Made by a program: the position numbers and the translations under genes. Shown here piece by piece: positions 28,204 through 37,712 of a stretch of 64,000 nucleotides of DNA. Source of the stretch: Actinomycetota bacterium (GTDB taxonomy: Bacteria; Actinomycetota; Actinomycetes; Streptosporangiales; Streptosporangiaceae); the NCBI GenBank assembly GCA_027313705.1, contig DAHVDE010000115.1, positions 1 to 64,000 on the forward strand, read 5' to 3'. The notes beneath the pieces are model-generated. The model did no database searches and was not told the DNA's origin. It saw nothing but the letters and a program-made list of their open reading frames with translations. Positions within the stretch are counted from its first letter, which is position 1. Each line of letters begins with the position of its first letter.

Positions 28204-29625
28204 TCAGTCCAGGGCGGACATGACGTGCTTGACCCTGGTGTAGTCCTCGAACCCGTACATCGACAGGTCCTTGCCGTAGCCTGAGTGCTTGAATCCGCCG
28301 TGCGGCATCTCCGCGACCAGCGGGATGTGGGTGTTGATCCAGACGCAGCCGAAGTCAAGCAGTCGCGCCATGCGCATCGCACGGCCGTGATCGGTTGTCC
28401 AGACCGAAGACGCCAGGCCGTACTGCGTGCCGTTCGCCCACGCCAGGGCCTGCGCTTCGTCGGTGAACCGCTGGACGGTGATAACCGGGCCGAAGATCTC
28501 GTTCTGGATCACCTCGTCAGCCTGGCGCAGGCCGGTCACCACGCTCGGCTCGAAGAAGTAGCCGCGCGGGCCGGTTTGCCTGCCGCCGGTACGGACTTCC
28601 GCGTGGTCAGGCAGCCTGGCGATGAAACCGGCGACCCGGTCAAGCTGGCCGGCGTTGTTCAGCGGTCCGAAATCGGCTTCTATATCGGGTCCGCCAGTGG
28701 TCTGCGCCTCCGCCTGCTCCACCAGTGCGCTCACGAAGTCGTCGTGAATGCCTGGGCCGGCGATCACGCGAGTCGCGGCAGTGCAGTCCTGGCCCGCATT
28801 GAAGTAACCGGCGATCGCGATCGCCTCAGCCGCCTTGGCCGGGTCGGCGTCGTCGAACACGATGACCGGCGCCTTGCCGCCCAGTTCCAGGTGGACTCGC
28901 TTAAGGTCGGCGGCGGCCTCTACGGCCACTTCCTTGCCCGCTCGCACGCTGCCCGTGATCGAGACCATCCGGGGTACCGGGTGCGACACAAGGGCACGCC
29001 CGGTGTCCCTGTCACCGCAGATGACGTTGAAAACCCCGGCAGGCAAGTGCTCGCTCATGATCTCGGCCATCATCAAGGTCGTCACCGGCGTGGTGTCCGA
29101 TGGCTTGAGCACGACGGTGTTGCCGGCCGCAAGCGCAGGAGCGAACTTCCACACCGCCATCATCATGGGGTAGTTCCATGGCGTGACCTGAGCGCAGACG
29201 CCAACGGGCTCACGCCTGATCATCGAGGTGAACCCGGCCATGTACTCACCCGCCGACCGGCCTTCGAGCATCCTGGCCGCAGCGGCGAAGAACCTGATCT
29301 GATCGACCATAGGCGGGATTTCCTCCGACATGGTGAGCCCGAGCGGCTTGCCGGTGTTCTCAGATTCCGCCGCGACCAGGTCAGCTGCCTTGGCCTCGAT
29401 CGCGTCGGCGATCCGCAGCAACGCCAGGCTGCGCTCGGCCGGAGTCGCGTCCCGCCAGCCGTCAAACGCCTTCGACGCGGCGCTGAACGCCGCGTCGACA
29501 TCGGCCTGTCCGCTCACCGGCGCGGTGGCGAACGCCTCGCCGGTAGCGGGGTTGATCAGATCAGCCCTGGTGTTGCTGGCCGGTTCCGCCCATTGGCCGC
29601 CGACAAAGTTACGCAGTTCTTTCAT
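28204..29625 (-). CDS. Aldehyde dehydrogenase, gamma-aminobutyraldehyde-type
   Basis: 473-residue NAD(P)-dependent aldehyde dehydrogenase. The sequence resembles aminobutyraldehyde dehydrogenases (PatD type) of putrescine breakdown: VCAQVTPWNYPMMMAVWK, ITGSVRAGKEVA, general base Glu in HLELGGKAP, and nucleophile Cys in NAGQDCTAATR. The C-terminus has GGFKHSGYGKDLSMYG. It lies 27 nt downstream of a saccharopine-dehydrogenase-like gene, and a permease gene is divergent from both. This context fits uptake and oxidation of an amine or basic amino acid. Confidence 0.9.
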   Translation of the reverse strand: MKELRNFVGGQWAEPASNTRADLINPATGEAFATAPVSGQADVDAAFSAASKAFDGWRDATPAERSLALLRIADAIEAKAADLVAAESENTGKPLGLTMSEEIPPMVDQIRFFAAAARMLEGRSAGEYMAGFTSMIRREPVGVCAQVTPWNYPMMMAVWKFAPALAAGNTVVLKPSDTTPVTTLMMAEIMSEHLPAGVFNVICGDRDTGRALVSHPVPRMVSITGSVRAGKEVAVEAAADLKRVHLELGGKAPVIVFDDADPAKAAEAIAIAGYFNAGQDCTAATRVIAGPGIHDDFVSALVEQAEAQTTGGPDIEADFGPLNNAGQLDRVAGFIARLPDHAEVRTGGRQTGPRGYFFEPSVVTGLRQADEVIQNEIFGPVITVQRFTDEAQALAWANGTQYGLASSVWTTDHGRAMRMARLLDFGCVWINTHIPLVAEMPHGGFKHSGYGKDLSMYGFEDYTRVKHVMSALD

Positions 29626-29652
29626 GACAGATCTCTTTCATGATGGTTTTCC

Positions 29653-30861
29653 CTATGCGGCGGGCGTTCGCTCGTCGACGGCCCAAGGCGAGCCGTAGTC
29701 GGTCAGCAGGTCAAGGAATGGCCGGGCAGGTAGCGCCTCAGGCCCGAGCACTCCGGCGCCTGCCCAGGCGCCTGAATCGATCAGCTCGAGCGCGACGACG
29801 GGGTTCACCGCGGTCTGCCAGACCACCGCCTGCGACCCGTACTCGGCCATCGACCACGCATTGTCGACCACGTGGTACAGGTAGACCTCACGCGGACGGC
29901 CGTCATTGCCGGTGCCGGTTACCCAGGTACCGGCGCAGGTGAGGCCGGACATCCTGGCACCAAGTTCGGCCGGGTCAGGCAGGCAAGCCGCGACGACATC
30001 GCGCGGTGAGACCTGCTGGCCTGCCACGCTCACCGGCTCGACCGCATCCAGGCCAAGCTTGTGCAGCGTGCGCAGCACGCCGATGAATTCCTCGCCCAGG
30101 CCGTACTTGAAGGTCACTCGGCCGGCGTTGATCCAGCGCGGAATGAGCAGTACTTCCTCATGCTCGACGTTGACGCACTCGACCGGGCCGATGCCGGCCG
30201 GGAAGTTGAAAGTCTCTGGTTCGCTGAACGGCGGCGTGGTGAACCAGCCGCGGTCCGCCTCCCAGACCACGGGCGGGTTCAGGCACTCTTCGATAGTGGT
30301 CCAGATGGAAAATGTGGGCGCGAAGTCGTAGCCGGCCACGACGAGGTTCGCGCCATCCCGCACGCCAATCTCGTTGATCTGGGAGAACATGGTGTCGGCC
30401 GCATGCCTGGCGAACACGTCTGACAGGCCAGGCTCGACTCCGATGCCGACTAGGGCCAGCCGTTCCCTGTCCTGCCAGGCGGACTCAAGCTCGAACTGCT
30501 CGTCACCGAGCTTGACGCCCGTGTCGCTGTGGGGCGCGTCTGGATGCGGCCGGGACAGCGACATCGCCATGTCCAGATAGTGGGTATCTGCCCCCAGGGC
30601 GGCGCGAAACAGGGGCATGACGAAGCGGGGATCGGTGGCATTCATCAAGACGTCCGCTGACACGGCGGTGAGTAGTTCCTCGACCGCGCCCTCGTCCCGC
30701 GCGTCGAGTCGCACCGCGGTGAAGCGGTCGCTCGCGGCGGCCGCTCGCTCCGCTCGCCTGAGGTCGTAGTCGGCGACCACGACCTCAGCGAACGGGCGCC
30801 TGGCCGCTATCCGCGCGAACGCTGTGCCTACCCCGCCGGCTCCGACAAGCAGTATCCGCAT
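29653..30861 (-). CDS. Saccharopine dehydrogenase-like / lysine 6-dehydrogenase-like oxidoreductase
   Basis: 402 residues from an ATG at 30861. The N-terminal Rossmann motif is ILLVGAGGVGTAFARIA and the C-terminal part has the saccharopine-dehydrogenase catalytic fold, with VGIGVEPGLSDVFARHAAD and FSIWTTIEECLNPP. The family includes lysine 6-dehydrogenase and carboxynorspermidine dehydrogenase, so the substrate is probably a diamine or basic amino acid. The frame is open upstream for 32 codons, but TAGGAT sits 7 nt before this ATG, suggesting a leaderless start. First gene of a unit with the aldehyde dehydrogenase. Confidence 0.85.
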   Translation of the reverse strand: MRILLVGAGGVGTAFARIAARRPFAEVVVADYDLRRAERAAAASDRFTAVRLDARDEGAVEELLTAVSADVLMNATDPRFVMPLFRAALGADTHYLDMAMSLSRPHPDAPHSDTGVKLGDEQFELESAWQDRERLALVGIGVEPGLSDVFARHAADTMFSQINEIGVRDGANLVVAGYDFAPTFSIWTTIEECLNPPVVWEADRGWFTTPPFSEPETFNFPAGIGPVECVNVEHEEVLLIPRWINAGRVTFKYGLGEEFIGVLRTLHKLGLDAVEPVSVAGQQVSPRDVVAACLPDPAELGARMSGLTCAGTWVTGTGNDGRPREVYLYHVVDNAWSMAEYGSQAVVWQTAVNPVVALELIDSGAWAGAGVLGPEALPARPFLDLLTDYGSPWAVDERTPAA

Positions 30862-30868
30862 AGAGGCG

Positions 30869-30874
30869 ATCCTA
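30869..30874 (-). promoter_or_regulatory. -10 box for the saccharopine-dehydrogenase-like gene
   Basis: TAGGAT on the minus strand, ending 7 nt before the ATG at 30861. Confidence 0.4.
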
Positions 30875-31045
30875 GTCCCAGGCCGGACTCCACTCACGAG
30901 ACCGGTCGCGTCTCTAGCTTTTTGCCACTGAAATCGTTGAGAATAAGTGCAAGGCATGCCGTATCGGATGGTGTAGGCAAGCCGCCTTCAGCGGGTATGT
31001 AGTCAGGCAGGCCGTGGCGCGCGGCCGCCATAGGAGGCGTGACAC

Positions 31046-32608
31046 ATGGCGTCTGTAAACCAGGCCGAGCCGACCGAGTCCTCGGTAGACAAAGGTCTCA
31101 AGTCCGGCGCACTCGGACTGATCTCTTCCGTTGTGATGGGCGTCGCCTCTACTGCGCCCGCTTACAGTCTCGCGGCGACGCTCGGCTTCGTCGTGGTCGT
31201 CGTCGGCTTCCACGCGCCGATCGTCTCTGTGCTCGCCTTCGTGCCGATGTTGCTCTGTTCCATCGGCTATAGCGAGTTGAACAAGGCGGACCCAGACTGC
31301 GGCACCACATTCACCTGGGGCGCGCGCGCGTTCGGGCCGAAGACCGGCTGGGCCGGCGGCTGGGCGATCGTGGCTGCCGACATCCTGGTCATGGCGAGCC
31401 TGGCGCAAGTCGCTGGCCAGTATGTCTTTCTGCTCTTCGGGGCGCACGGCATCGGCTCTAATCCCGCGAGCGGCTGGGTGCTTCTCGTCGGCATCTTGTG
31501 GATCGTCGCGATGACTTACATCTGTTATCGCGGCATCGAGGTCTCAGCCAACTTCCAGAAGGTGCTGCTGTCGATCGAACTGGTCATGCTGCTCGTGCTT
31601 TCCGTCACCGCACTAGCCAAGGTCCTGAGCGGGCATCACCCCGCTGAGTCGGTGCAGCCGAATGCGGCCTGGCTCAACCCCTTCGGCGTCACCTCCTTTT
31701 CCGCGTTCATCGGCGGCCTGACGCTGATGCTCTTCATCTACTGGGGCTGGGATACCGCGGTCTCGGTCAACGAGGAGACGGCCAACAAGGCCAAGACGCC
31801 CGGGCAGGCGGCGATCATCTCGACGGTCCTGCTGCTCGTGACCTATGCGCTGGTGATCTTCGCGGTGCTCGCCTTCGCCGGTATCGGGACCAAGGGAATC
31901 GGCCTGCAGAATCCGAGCAACTCAAGTGACGTGCTTTCCGTGCTCGGCGGCGCGATCTTCGGTACGTCGGGCTTCGGCACATTCTTGTCCAGGCTGCTGG
32001 TCCTGATGGTGCTAAGCTCGGCCGCCGCCTCCACCCAGACGACGATCCTGCCGACCGCGCGGACCACGTTGTCCATGGCGGCATACCGGGCGATTCCGCA
32101 GGTCTTCGCGAAAATGCACCCGAAGTACCTCACGCCGACGGTTTCCACGCTGGTCATGGGAGGGATCTCGATCCTCCTCTACATCCCGATGAACTACATC
32201 TCGGGCGGCAACGTGATCCCCGATGCGGTGACCGCCATCGGGCTCTACATCGCGTTTTATTACGGCCTCACTGCCCTGTCTTGCGTCTGGTACTACCGCC
32301 AGACATTGCTTCACAGCCAGCGAACCCTTTGGATGCAGGGCATTTTGCCGTTGGCCGGCGCTCTGATCATGTGGTTCGCCGGCGGGTGGAGTCTTTGGGA
32401 GGACTGGGACGTAGCCGTCGGGCAGCCGTTCACGCAGTGGAAGATGCCAGGCACCGGCTGGATTATCGGCGGCCCTTTCATCATCGCGTTCCTGGCGGCC
32501 CTCGTTGGCGTGGTCGGCTTCCTTATCATGCGCTTCAGCGCACCCGCCTACTTCCGCAAGGAGACGCTCACCAGGTCCACGCCAACCTTGGTACCTGACA
32601 CGGACTGA
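31046..32608 (+). CDS. APC family amino acid/polyamine permease
   Basis: 520-residue membrane transporter with about 12 hydrophobic helices. The first helix has the family's unwound-helix signature ISSVVMGVASTAPAYS, and the next region holds YSELNKADPDCGTTFTWG. A longer periplasmic or cytoplasmic loop ends with WNPFG-like ANAAWLNPFG, here AAWLNPFGVTSF. GGAGG lies 9 nt before the ATG. It is divergent from the saccharopine-dehydrogenase/aldehyde dehydrogenase pair across 184 nt and probably imports their substrate (a polyamine or basic amino acid). Confidence 0.9.
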   Translation: MASVNQAEPTESSVDKGLKSGALGLISSVVMGVASTAPAYSLAATLGFVVVVVGFHAPIVSVLAFVPMLLCSIGYSELNKADPDCGTTFTWGARAFGPKTGWAGGWAIVAADILVMASLAQVAGQYVFLLFGAHGIGSNPASGWVLLVGILWIVAMTYICYRGIEVSANFQKVLLSIELVMLLVLSVTALAKVLSGHHPAESVQPNAAWLNPFGVTSFSAFIGGLTLMLFIYWGWDTAVSVNEETANKAKTPGQAAIISTVLLLVTYALVIFAVLAFAGIGTKGIGLQNPSNSSDVLSVLGGAIFGTSGFGTFLSRLLVLMVLSSAAASTQTTILPTARTTLSMAAYRAIPQVFAKMHPKYLTPTVSTLVMGGISILLYIPMNYISGGNVIPDAVTAIGLYIAFYYGLTALSCVWYYRQTLLHSQRTLWMQGILPLAGALIMWFAGGWSLWEDWDVAVGQPFTQWKMPGTGWIIGGPFIIAFLAALVGVVGFLIMRFSAPAYFRKETLTRSTPTLVPDTD

Positions 32609-32666
32609 ACCCGCCGTTGCCTGGGCGGCAATAGCGACAAGCGCCCGTGCTGTCGGTATGAGCGCC

Positions 32667-32672
32667 TAGGGT
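32667..32672 (+). promoter_or_regulatory. -10 box for leaderless pcrA
   Basis: TAGGGT, ending 7 nt before the GTG at 32680. No Shine-Dalgarno is present. Confidence 0.4.
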
Positions 32673-32679
32673 TAGTCGG

Positions 32680-34923
32680 GTGACGATGATGGCGGCTGAC
32701 TCCCTTCTCGGCGGACTTAACCCACAGCAGCGGGCGGCGGTGCTGCACGAGGGGGGGCCGCTGCTCATCGTGGCGGGTGCAGGTTCAGGCAAGACCAGGG
32801 TGCTGACGCACAGGATCGCCTACCTGGTCGCCGAGCGCGAGGTGGCGCCGTCAGAGATACTCGCGATCACCTTCACTAACAAGGCGGCCGGCGAGATGGC
32901 CGCGCGCGCCCAGTCGCTCACCGGCTCGCAGGCACGCGGCATGTGGCTGCTGACCTTCCACTCGGCGTGCGTGCGGATACTGCGCCGCGAGGCGCAGCGG
33001 TTCGGTTATCCGTCCTCGTTCACGATCTACGACGCCGCGGACTCCGAGCGGCTCATGGCCCTGGTCTGCCGCGAGCTTGACCTTGACCCTAAGTACCACC
33101 CGGCGAAGGCCATGTCAGGCCGGGTGTCGACGCTCAAGAACGAGTTGCTCGACTACGAGACGGCGGCCGCCAGGGCCAGTGGTTACCGTGAGAAGGCGCT
33201 CGCCGAGGCCTACGGCGAATACCAGCGGCGCCTGGTCGCGGCGGGCGCCATGGATTTCGACGACCTGATCATGGTCACGGTCAACTTGCTCCAGGCATTC
33301 CCTGACATGGCCGCTTACTACAGGAAGAAGTTCAGGCAGGTGCTCGTCGACGAGTACCAAGACACTAACCATGCACAGTATGTCCTGGTCAGGGAGCTGG
33401 TCGGCGGCGGTCATTCGACGCAGCTTTCCGGTGATGACTTCCTGCCCCCGGCCGAGCTTTGCGTGGTCGGCGACGCCGACCAGTCGATCTACGCATTCCG
33501 CGGCGCGACAATCAGGAACATCACCGAGTTCGAGCGCGACTTTCCTGGCGCGACGGTGATCCTGCTTGAGCAGAACTACCGGTCGACTCAGAACATCCTG
33601 GCCGCCGCGAACGCGGTAGTGTCAAGGAATACCGGCCGGATGCCGAAGAACCTCTGGTCTGACGCGGGCGACGGGCCGCCGATCGTCGGCTACGTGGCCG
33701 ACAGCGAGCACGACGAGGCCGCCTTCGTCACTGAGGAAGTTGATCGCCTCACCGACGCCGGGGACGCGGTTCCCGGTGACGTGGCCGTGTTTTACCGCAC
33801 CAACGCTCAGTCGCGCGTGTTCGAGGAAGTCTTCATCAGGGCCGGGCTGCCGTACAAGGTGGTCGGCGGTGTCCGCTTCTACGAGCGCCGCGAGGTCCGT
33901 GACCTGCTCGCCTACCTTCGCCTCATCGCGAACCCTGCCGACGAGATCTCGCTGCGACGTGTCATCAACGTGCCAAGGCGCGGCATCGGGGACCGTGCGC
34001 TCGAGTACGTCGCCTCAGCGGCGGCGAGCCGCCGGGTCAGTTTCGCCGAGGCGCTCGCCAGCCCGGCCGAGGTGCCGGGAATGCCGTCGCGGTCGGCCAA
34101 GGCGATCGAAGTCTTCAACGAGATGATCGCCGAGTTCAGGGACTCGGCCAGCGCGGGCGTGCCGGTTGGCGACATCGCCGAGGCGGTACTCGACCGCACC
34201 GGGTATATCGGCGACCTTGAGGCGTCAGCCGACCTTCAGGATGCCGGCCGGGCGGAAAACGTGAACGAACTGGTGTCGGTCGCTCGCGAGTTCGACAAGA
34301 ACATCGGCGGTGGCCTGGCCGCCTTCCTCGAGCAGGTGTCCCTGGTCGCTGACGCCGACGAGATCCCCGCAGGTACCGACCGGGGCGGAATGGTCACGCT
34401 GATGACCTTGCACACCGCCAAGGGCCTGGAATTTCCTGTCGTGTTCCTTACCGGCATGGAGGAAAACGTCTTCCCGCACGAGCGCGCGATCAACGACGAC
34501 CGCGAGCTTGAAGAAGAGCGCAGGCTCGCCTACGTCGGCATCACCAGGGCGCGCGAGCGCCTGTACCTGACCCGCGCCGTCGCCCGCGCCTGGTGGGGCC
34601 GCCCCGCGTACCACAAGCAGTCCAGGTTCCTGACGGAGATACCTGCAGCCCTCGTTGACTGGCGCAGGGACGAGTCCGCCGCGGTCTCGATGCTGACCCC
34701 GGCCTCAGAGCGCCTGGCGCGAAGGCCAGGCGTCATGGCCGCAGGTAACCGGCCAGTTCCCTCGCTCAAGCCAGGCGACCTGGTCAACCACGACAGCTAC
34801 GGTCTTGGCCGGGTCCTTTCCGTCGAAGGCAGGGGCGACGATCCGGAAGCGAAGGTCGACTTCGGCGAAGAGTACGGCGTCAAGCACCTGCTGCTGCGCT
34901 ACGCCCCGGTGGAAAAGCTGTAA
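32680..34923 (+). CDS. pcrA: UvrD/PcrA-type DNA helicase
   Basis: SF1A 3'-5' helicase for DNA repair and removal of obstacles at replication forks; 747 residues. Motif Q is LNPQQRAAV, Walker A AGAGSGKTRVL, motif Ia ITFTNKAAGEMA, motif II VDEYQDTNHAQY, motif III GDADQSIYAFRGA, motif IV QNYRST, motif V TLHTAKGLEFPVVF and motif VI VGITRARERLYLT. The C-terminus has a Tudor-like fold (LKPGDLVNHDSYGLGRVL), as in PcrA/UvrD1. The GTG at 32680 has no ribosome site. The order pcrA–icmB–sucC–sucD matches Streptomyces, and uvrD1 lies near sucCD in mycobacteria. Confidence 0.97.
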   Translation: MTMMAADSLLGGLNPQQRAAVLHEGGPLLIVAGAGSGKTRVLTHRIAYLVAEREVAPSEILAITFTNKAAGEMAARAQSLTGSQARGMWLLTFHSACVRILRREAQRFGYPSSFTIYDAADSERLMALVCRELDLDPKYHPAKAMSGRVSTLKNELLDYETAAARASGYREKALAEAYGEYQRRLVAAGAMDFDDLIMVTVNLLQAFPDMAAYYRKKFRQVLVDEYQDTNHAQYVLVRELVGGGHSTQLSGDDFLPPAELCVVGDADQSIYAFRGATIRNITEFERDFPGATVILLEQNYRSTQNILAAANAVVSRNTGRMPKNLWSDAGDGPPIVGYVADSEHDEAAFVTEEVDRLTDAGDAVPGDVAVFYRTNAQSRVFEEVFIRAGLPYKVVGGVRFYERREVRDLLAYLRLIANPADEISLRRVINVPRRGIGDRALEYVASAAASRRVSFAEALASPAEVPGMPSRSAKAIEVFNEMIAEFRDSASAGVPVGDIAEAVLDRTGYIGDLEASADLQDAGRAENVNELVSVAREFDKNIGGGLAAFLEQVSLVADADEIPAGTDRGGMVTLMTLHTAKGLEFPVVFLTGMEENVFPHERAINDDRELEEERRLAYVGITRARERLYLTRAVARAWWGRPAYHKQSRFLTEIPAALVDWRRDESAAVSMLTPASERLARRPGVMAAGNRPVPSLKPGDLVNHDSYGLGRVLSVEGRGDDPEAKVDFGEEYGVKHLLLRYAPVEKL

Positions 34924-34991
34924 CCCGGCTGTGCTACCTCCCGCCCCCGCCACTGCGCTGAACGCGGACTTGCGTCGCCGGCAGGTAGCCT

Positions 34992-35012
34992 GCCAGCGAA
35001 GGGCTCGCTGGC
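34992..35012 (+). terminator. Hairpin between pcrA and icmB
   Basis: GCCAGCGA-AGGGC-TCGCTGGC, a perfect 8-bp stem with a 5-nt loop. It lies 68 nt after pcrA and ends directly before the icmB ribosome site (GGAAGGG), so it may act as a terminator or a 5' structure. Confidence 0.5.
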
Positions 35013-35028
35013 GGAAGGGTACGCAGAC

Positions 35029-35442
35029 ATGAGCAAGATTCGGGTCATCATCGCCAAGCCTGGCTTGGACGGGCATGATCGCGGGGCCAAGGTGGTGGCG
35101 CGAGCGCTGCGCGATGCCGGGGTCGAGGTCATCTATACGGGGTTGCATCAGGCTCCCGAGCAGATCGTGGCCGCCGCGTTGCAGGAGGACGCGGATGCGA
35201 TCGGGCTGTCGATCCTGTCGGGGGCGCATATGACTCAGTTCGCGCGGGTGCTGGAGTTGCTGAGGGAGCAGAACGCGAGCGACATCGTGGTGTTCGGCGG
35301 CGGGATCATTCCCGACGCTGACGTGACCGAGCTTGAGCTGATGGGCGTGGCGAAGATCTTCACGCCCGGTGCGTCCACGCAGGAGATCATCGACTGGGTG
35401 CGTTCGGCGCTCGGCGAGAAGGCGGAAAGCCGGGCCGGCTGA
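35029..35442 (+). CDS. icmB: B12-binding small subunit, isobutyryl-CoA mutase type
   Basis: 137-residue cobalamin-binding Rossmann domain. [18 protein letters not shown] contains the D-x-H-x-x-G motif whose His ligates cobalt, and [10 protein letters not shown] and FGGGIIP complete the B12 site. It closely resembles IcmB, the separate small subunit of isobutyryl-CoA mutase (isobutyryl-CoA to butyryl-CoA). The C-terminal half of methylmalonyl-CoA mutase is the alternative. The large subunit icmA is not in the window. GGAAGGG lies 9 nt before the ATG. In Streptomyces icmB has the same place between pcrA and sucC. Confidence 0.88.
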   Translation: MSKIRVIIAKPGLDGHDRGAKVVARALRDAGVEVIYTGLHQAPEQIVAAALQEDADAIGLSILSGAHMTQFARVLELLREQNASDIVVFGGGIIPDADVTELELMGVAKIFTPGASTQEIIDWVRSALGEKAESRAG

Positions 35443-35577
35443 CTCGCGCCGCGGTCCCGGCCCGCTAGGCTCAGGCTTGCGCCGCATACCCCCTGCGTGC
35501 CAGTGGGTGCCACTGTGGAAGCAAACACCGGCGCCATCGCGAATCTGTGAGTAATTCAGTCAAGAACGGACGCTGAC

Positions 35578-36774
35578 GTGGATCTGTTCGAGCATGAGGC
35601 TAAAGAGCTTTTCGCCGAGTACGGCGTGCCTGTGCAGCCTGGCAAGGTCGCCTATACGGCGCAGGAGGCCCGTGATATCGCGGCCGAGTTCGCGGCGGGC
35701 GGGCATCCGCTTGTCGTGATCAAGGCCCAGGTCAAGACGGGTGGCCGGGGCAAGGCCGGCGGAGTGAAGCTGGCTAACGGGCCAGGCGAGGCCTATGACA
35801 AGGCCGGCGCGATTCTCGGCATGGACATCAAGGGCCACACGGTGCACAAGGTGCTCGTCGCCGAGGCCTACGACATCGACCAGGAGTACTACCTGTCCTT
35901 CCTGGTGGACCGGGCCGGGCGGCAGTTTATGTCGATCTGCTCGGTGCAAGGCGGCGTGGAGATCGAGGAAGTCGCGCACACCAGCCCAGAGGCGGTCGCC
36001 CGGATCGGCATCGACCCGCTGACCGGCGTCGACCGGGCCAACGCGGCGGAGATCGTCGCGGCGGGCAAGCTTCCGCCCGAGGCGGTCGAAGGCGCCGTCG
36101 AACTGGCGACGCGGCTGTGGGCGGTGTTCACCGACGAGGATGCCACGCTGGTCGAGGTCAACCCGCTGGCGCTGACCACAGACGGCCGGGTCGTCGCGCT
36201 CGACGGCAAAGTCAGCCTGGACGACAATGCGGCATTCCGGCAGGAGCACGCGAGGTTCGCTGACCCGACGGCGACCGACCCGATTGAGGCCAGGGCCAAG
36301 GAGAAGCATCTTAACTACGTCAAGCTGGAGGGCCAGGTCGGCATCATCGGCAACGGCGCCGGCCTGGTCATGTCGACGCTCGACGTGGTTGCCTATGCGG
36401 GCGAGGAGTTCGGCGGCATGCGGCCGGCCAACTTCCTCGACATCGGCGGCGGTGCCTCGGCCGAGGTCATGGCCAATGGCCTGGAGATCGTGCTTTCCGA
36501 CCCGTCAGTCAGGTCGGTGTTCGTCAACGTGTTCGGCGGAATCACTTCGTGCGACGCGGTCGCCAACGGCATCGTGTCGGCGATCGGGCTGCTCGCCGAA
36601 CGTGGCGAGCAGGTCAGCCGGCCGATCGTGGTCCGGCTCGACGGCAACAACGCCGCCGAGGGCAGGCGGATACTCAGCGAGGCGAACATCGGGGTCGTGG
36701 AGCAGGTAGCGACCATGGACGACGCGGCCCGCCGGGCCGCGGAACTGGCCAGCCTGGCCGCGACGGGAGCATGA
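35578..36774 (+). CDS. sucC: Succinyl-CoA ligase, beta subunit
   Basis: 398 residues. ATP-grasp domain with [15 protein letters not shown] and substrate site [38 protein letters not shown] marks the Mg2+-binding region. Makes ATP or GTP from succinyl-CoA in the TCA cycle together with SucD. GTG start at 35578, with a weak GGACG upstream. sucD starts 1 nt after its TGA, so the two are translationally coupled. Confidence 0.97.
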   Translation: MDLFEHEAKELFAEYGVPVQPGKVAYTAQEARDIAAEFAAGGHPLVVIKAQVKTGGRGKAGGVKLANGPGEAYDKAGAILGMDIKGHTVHKVLVAEAYDIDQEYYLSFLVDRAGRQFMSICSVQGGVEIEEVAHTSPEAVARIGIDPLTGVDRANAAEIVAAGKLPPEAVEGAVELATRLWAVFTDEDATLVEVNPLALTTDGRVVALDGKVSLDDNAAFRQEHARFADPTATDPIEARAKEKHLNYVKLEGQVGIIGNGAGLVMSTLDVVAYAGEEFGGMRPANFLDIGGGASAEVMANGLEIVLSDPSVRSVFVNVFGGITSCDAVANGIVSAIGLLAERGEQVSRPIVVRLDGNNAAEGRRILSEANIGVVEQVATMDDAARRAAELASLAATGA

Positions 36775-36775
36775 G

Positions 36776-37660
36776 ATGGCAATCTTCCTGACCGGCGAGA
36801 GCCGGGTCATCATCGCGGGCATCACCGGCTCGGAGGGCCGCAAGCACGGCGCCAGGATGATCGCTGCGGGCACCAGGGTGGTCGGTGGCACCAACCCGCG
36901 CAAGGCCGGGCAGACCGTGGACCTTGGCGGGACTGGCGTACCGGTGTTCGGCACGGTTGCGGATGCCATGGCGGAGACAGGGGCGGACGTCTCGGTCGTC
37001 TTCGTCCCAGAGCAGGGAACCAAGGCCGCGGTGATCGAGGCAGTCGACGCGGCGATGCCGCTGGTCATCGTGATCACCGAGGGCATTCCCGTGCACGACA
37101 CAGCCGAGTTCTGGGCCTATGCCAGCGACCGCGGCAATGTGACCAGGATTGTCGGGCCTAACTGCCCTGGCATTGCCTCGCCTGGCAAGTCGAACGCCGG
37201 CATCATTCCTGCGGACATCACTACCGAGGGCAGGATCGGCCTGGTGTCGAAGTCGGGCACCTTGACCTATCAGATGATGTACGAGCTGCGGGACATCGGT
37301 TTCTCTACCGCGGTGGGCATTGGTGGTGACCCGATCATCGGTACCACTCACATCGATTGCCTGGCCGCCTTCCAGGACGACCCGGAGACCGACGCAATCG
37401 TCATGATCGGCGAGATCGGCGGCGACGCAGAAGAGCGGGCGGCGGCTTTCATCGAGGCCAACGTGTCAAAGCCGGTCGTCGCCTATGTGGCCGGGTTCAC
37501 CGCGCCGGAAGGCAAGACCATGGGTCACGCCGGCGCGATCATCTCAGGTTCGGCAGGCACGGCGCAGGCCAAGAAGGAAGCGCTGGAAAAGGTCGGCGTC
37601 AAGGTCGGGCGCACCCCGAGCGGCACGGCACAGCTAGTCAGGGAACTGATGCGCGGCTAA
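36776..37660 (+). CDS. sucD: Succinyl-CoA ligase, alpha subunit
   Basis: 294 residues. CoA-binding Rossmann domain with [18 protein letters not shown], CoA site [18 protein letters not shown], and the phosphorylated histidine in [18 protein letters not shown]. The family's ending is intact ([15 protein letters not shown]). Coupled to sucC. Confidence 0.97.
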   Translation: MAIFLTGESRVIIAGITGSEGRKHGARMIAAGTRVVGGTNPRKAGQTVDLGGTGVPVFGTVADAMAETGADVSVVFVPEQGTKAAVIEAVDAAMPLVIVITEGIPVHDTAEFWAYASDRGNVTRIVGPNCPGIASPGKSNAGIIPADITTEGRIGLVSKSGTLTYQMMYELRDIGFSTAVGIGGDPIIGTTHIDCLAAFQDDPETDAIVMIGEIGGDAEERAAAFIEANVSKPVVAYVAGFTAPEGKTMGHAGAIISGSAGTAQAKKEALEKVGVKVGRTPSGTAQLVRELMRG

Positions 37661-37712
37661 GGCCGGCGCGCCTCCACCGGCTTACCGCCGCCGGTTGTCA
37701 GTGTGGGGTGTT

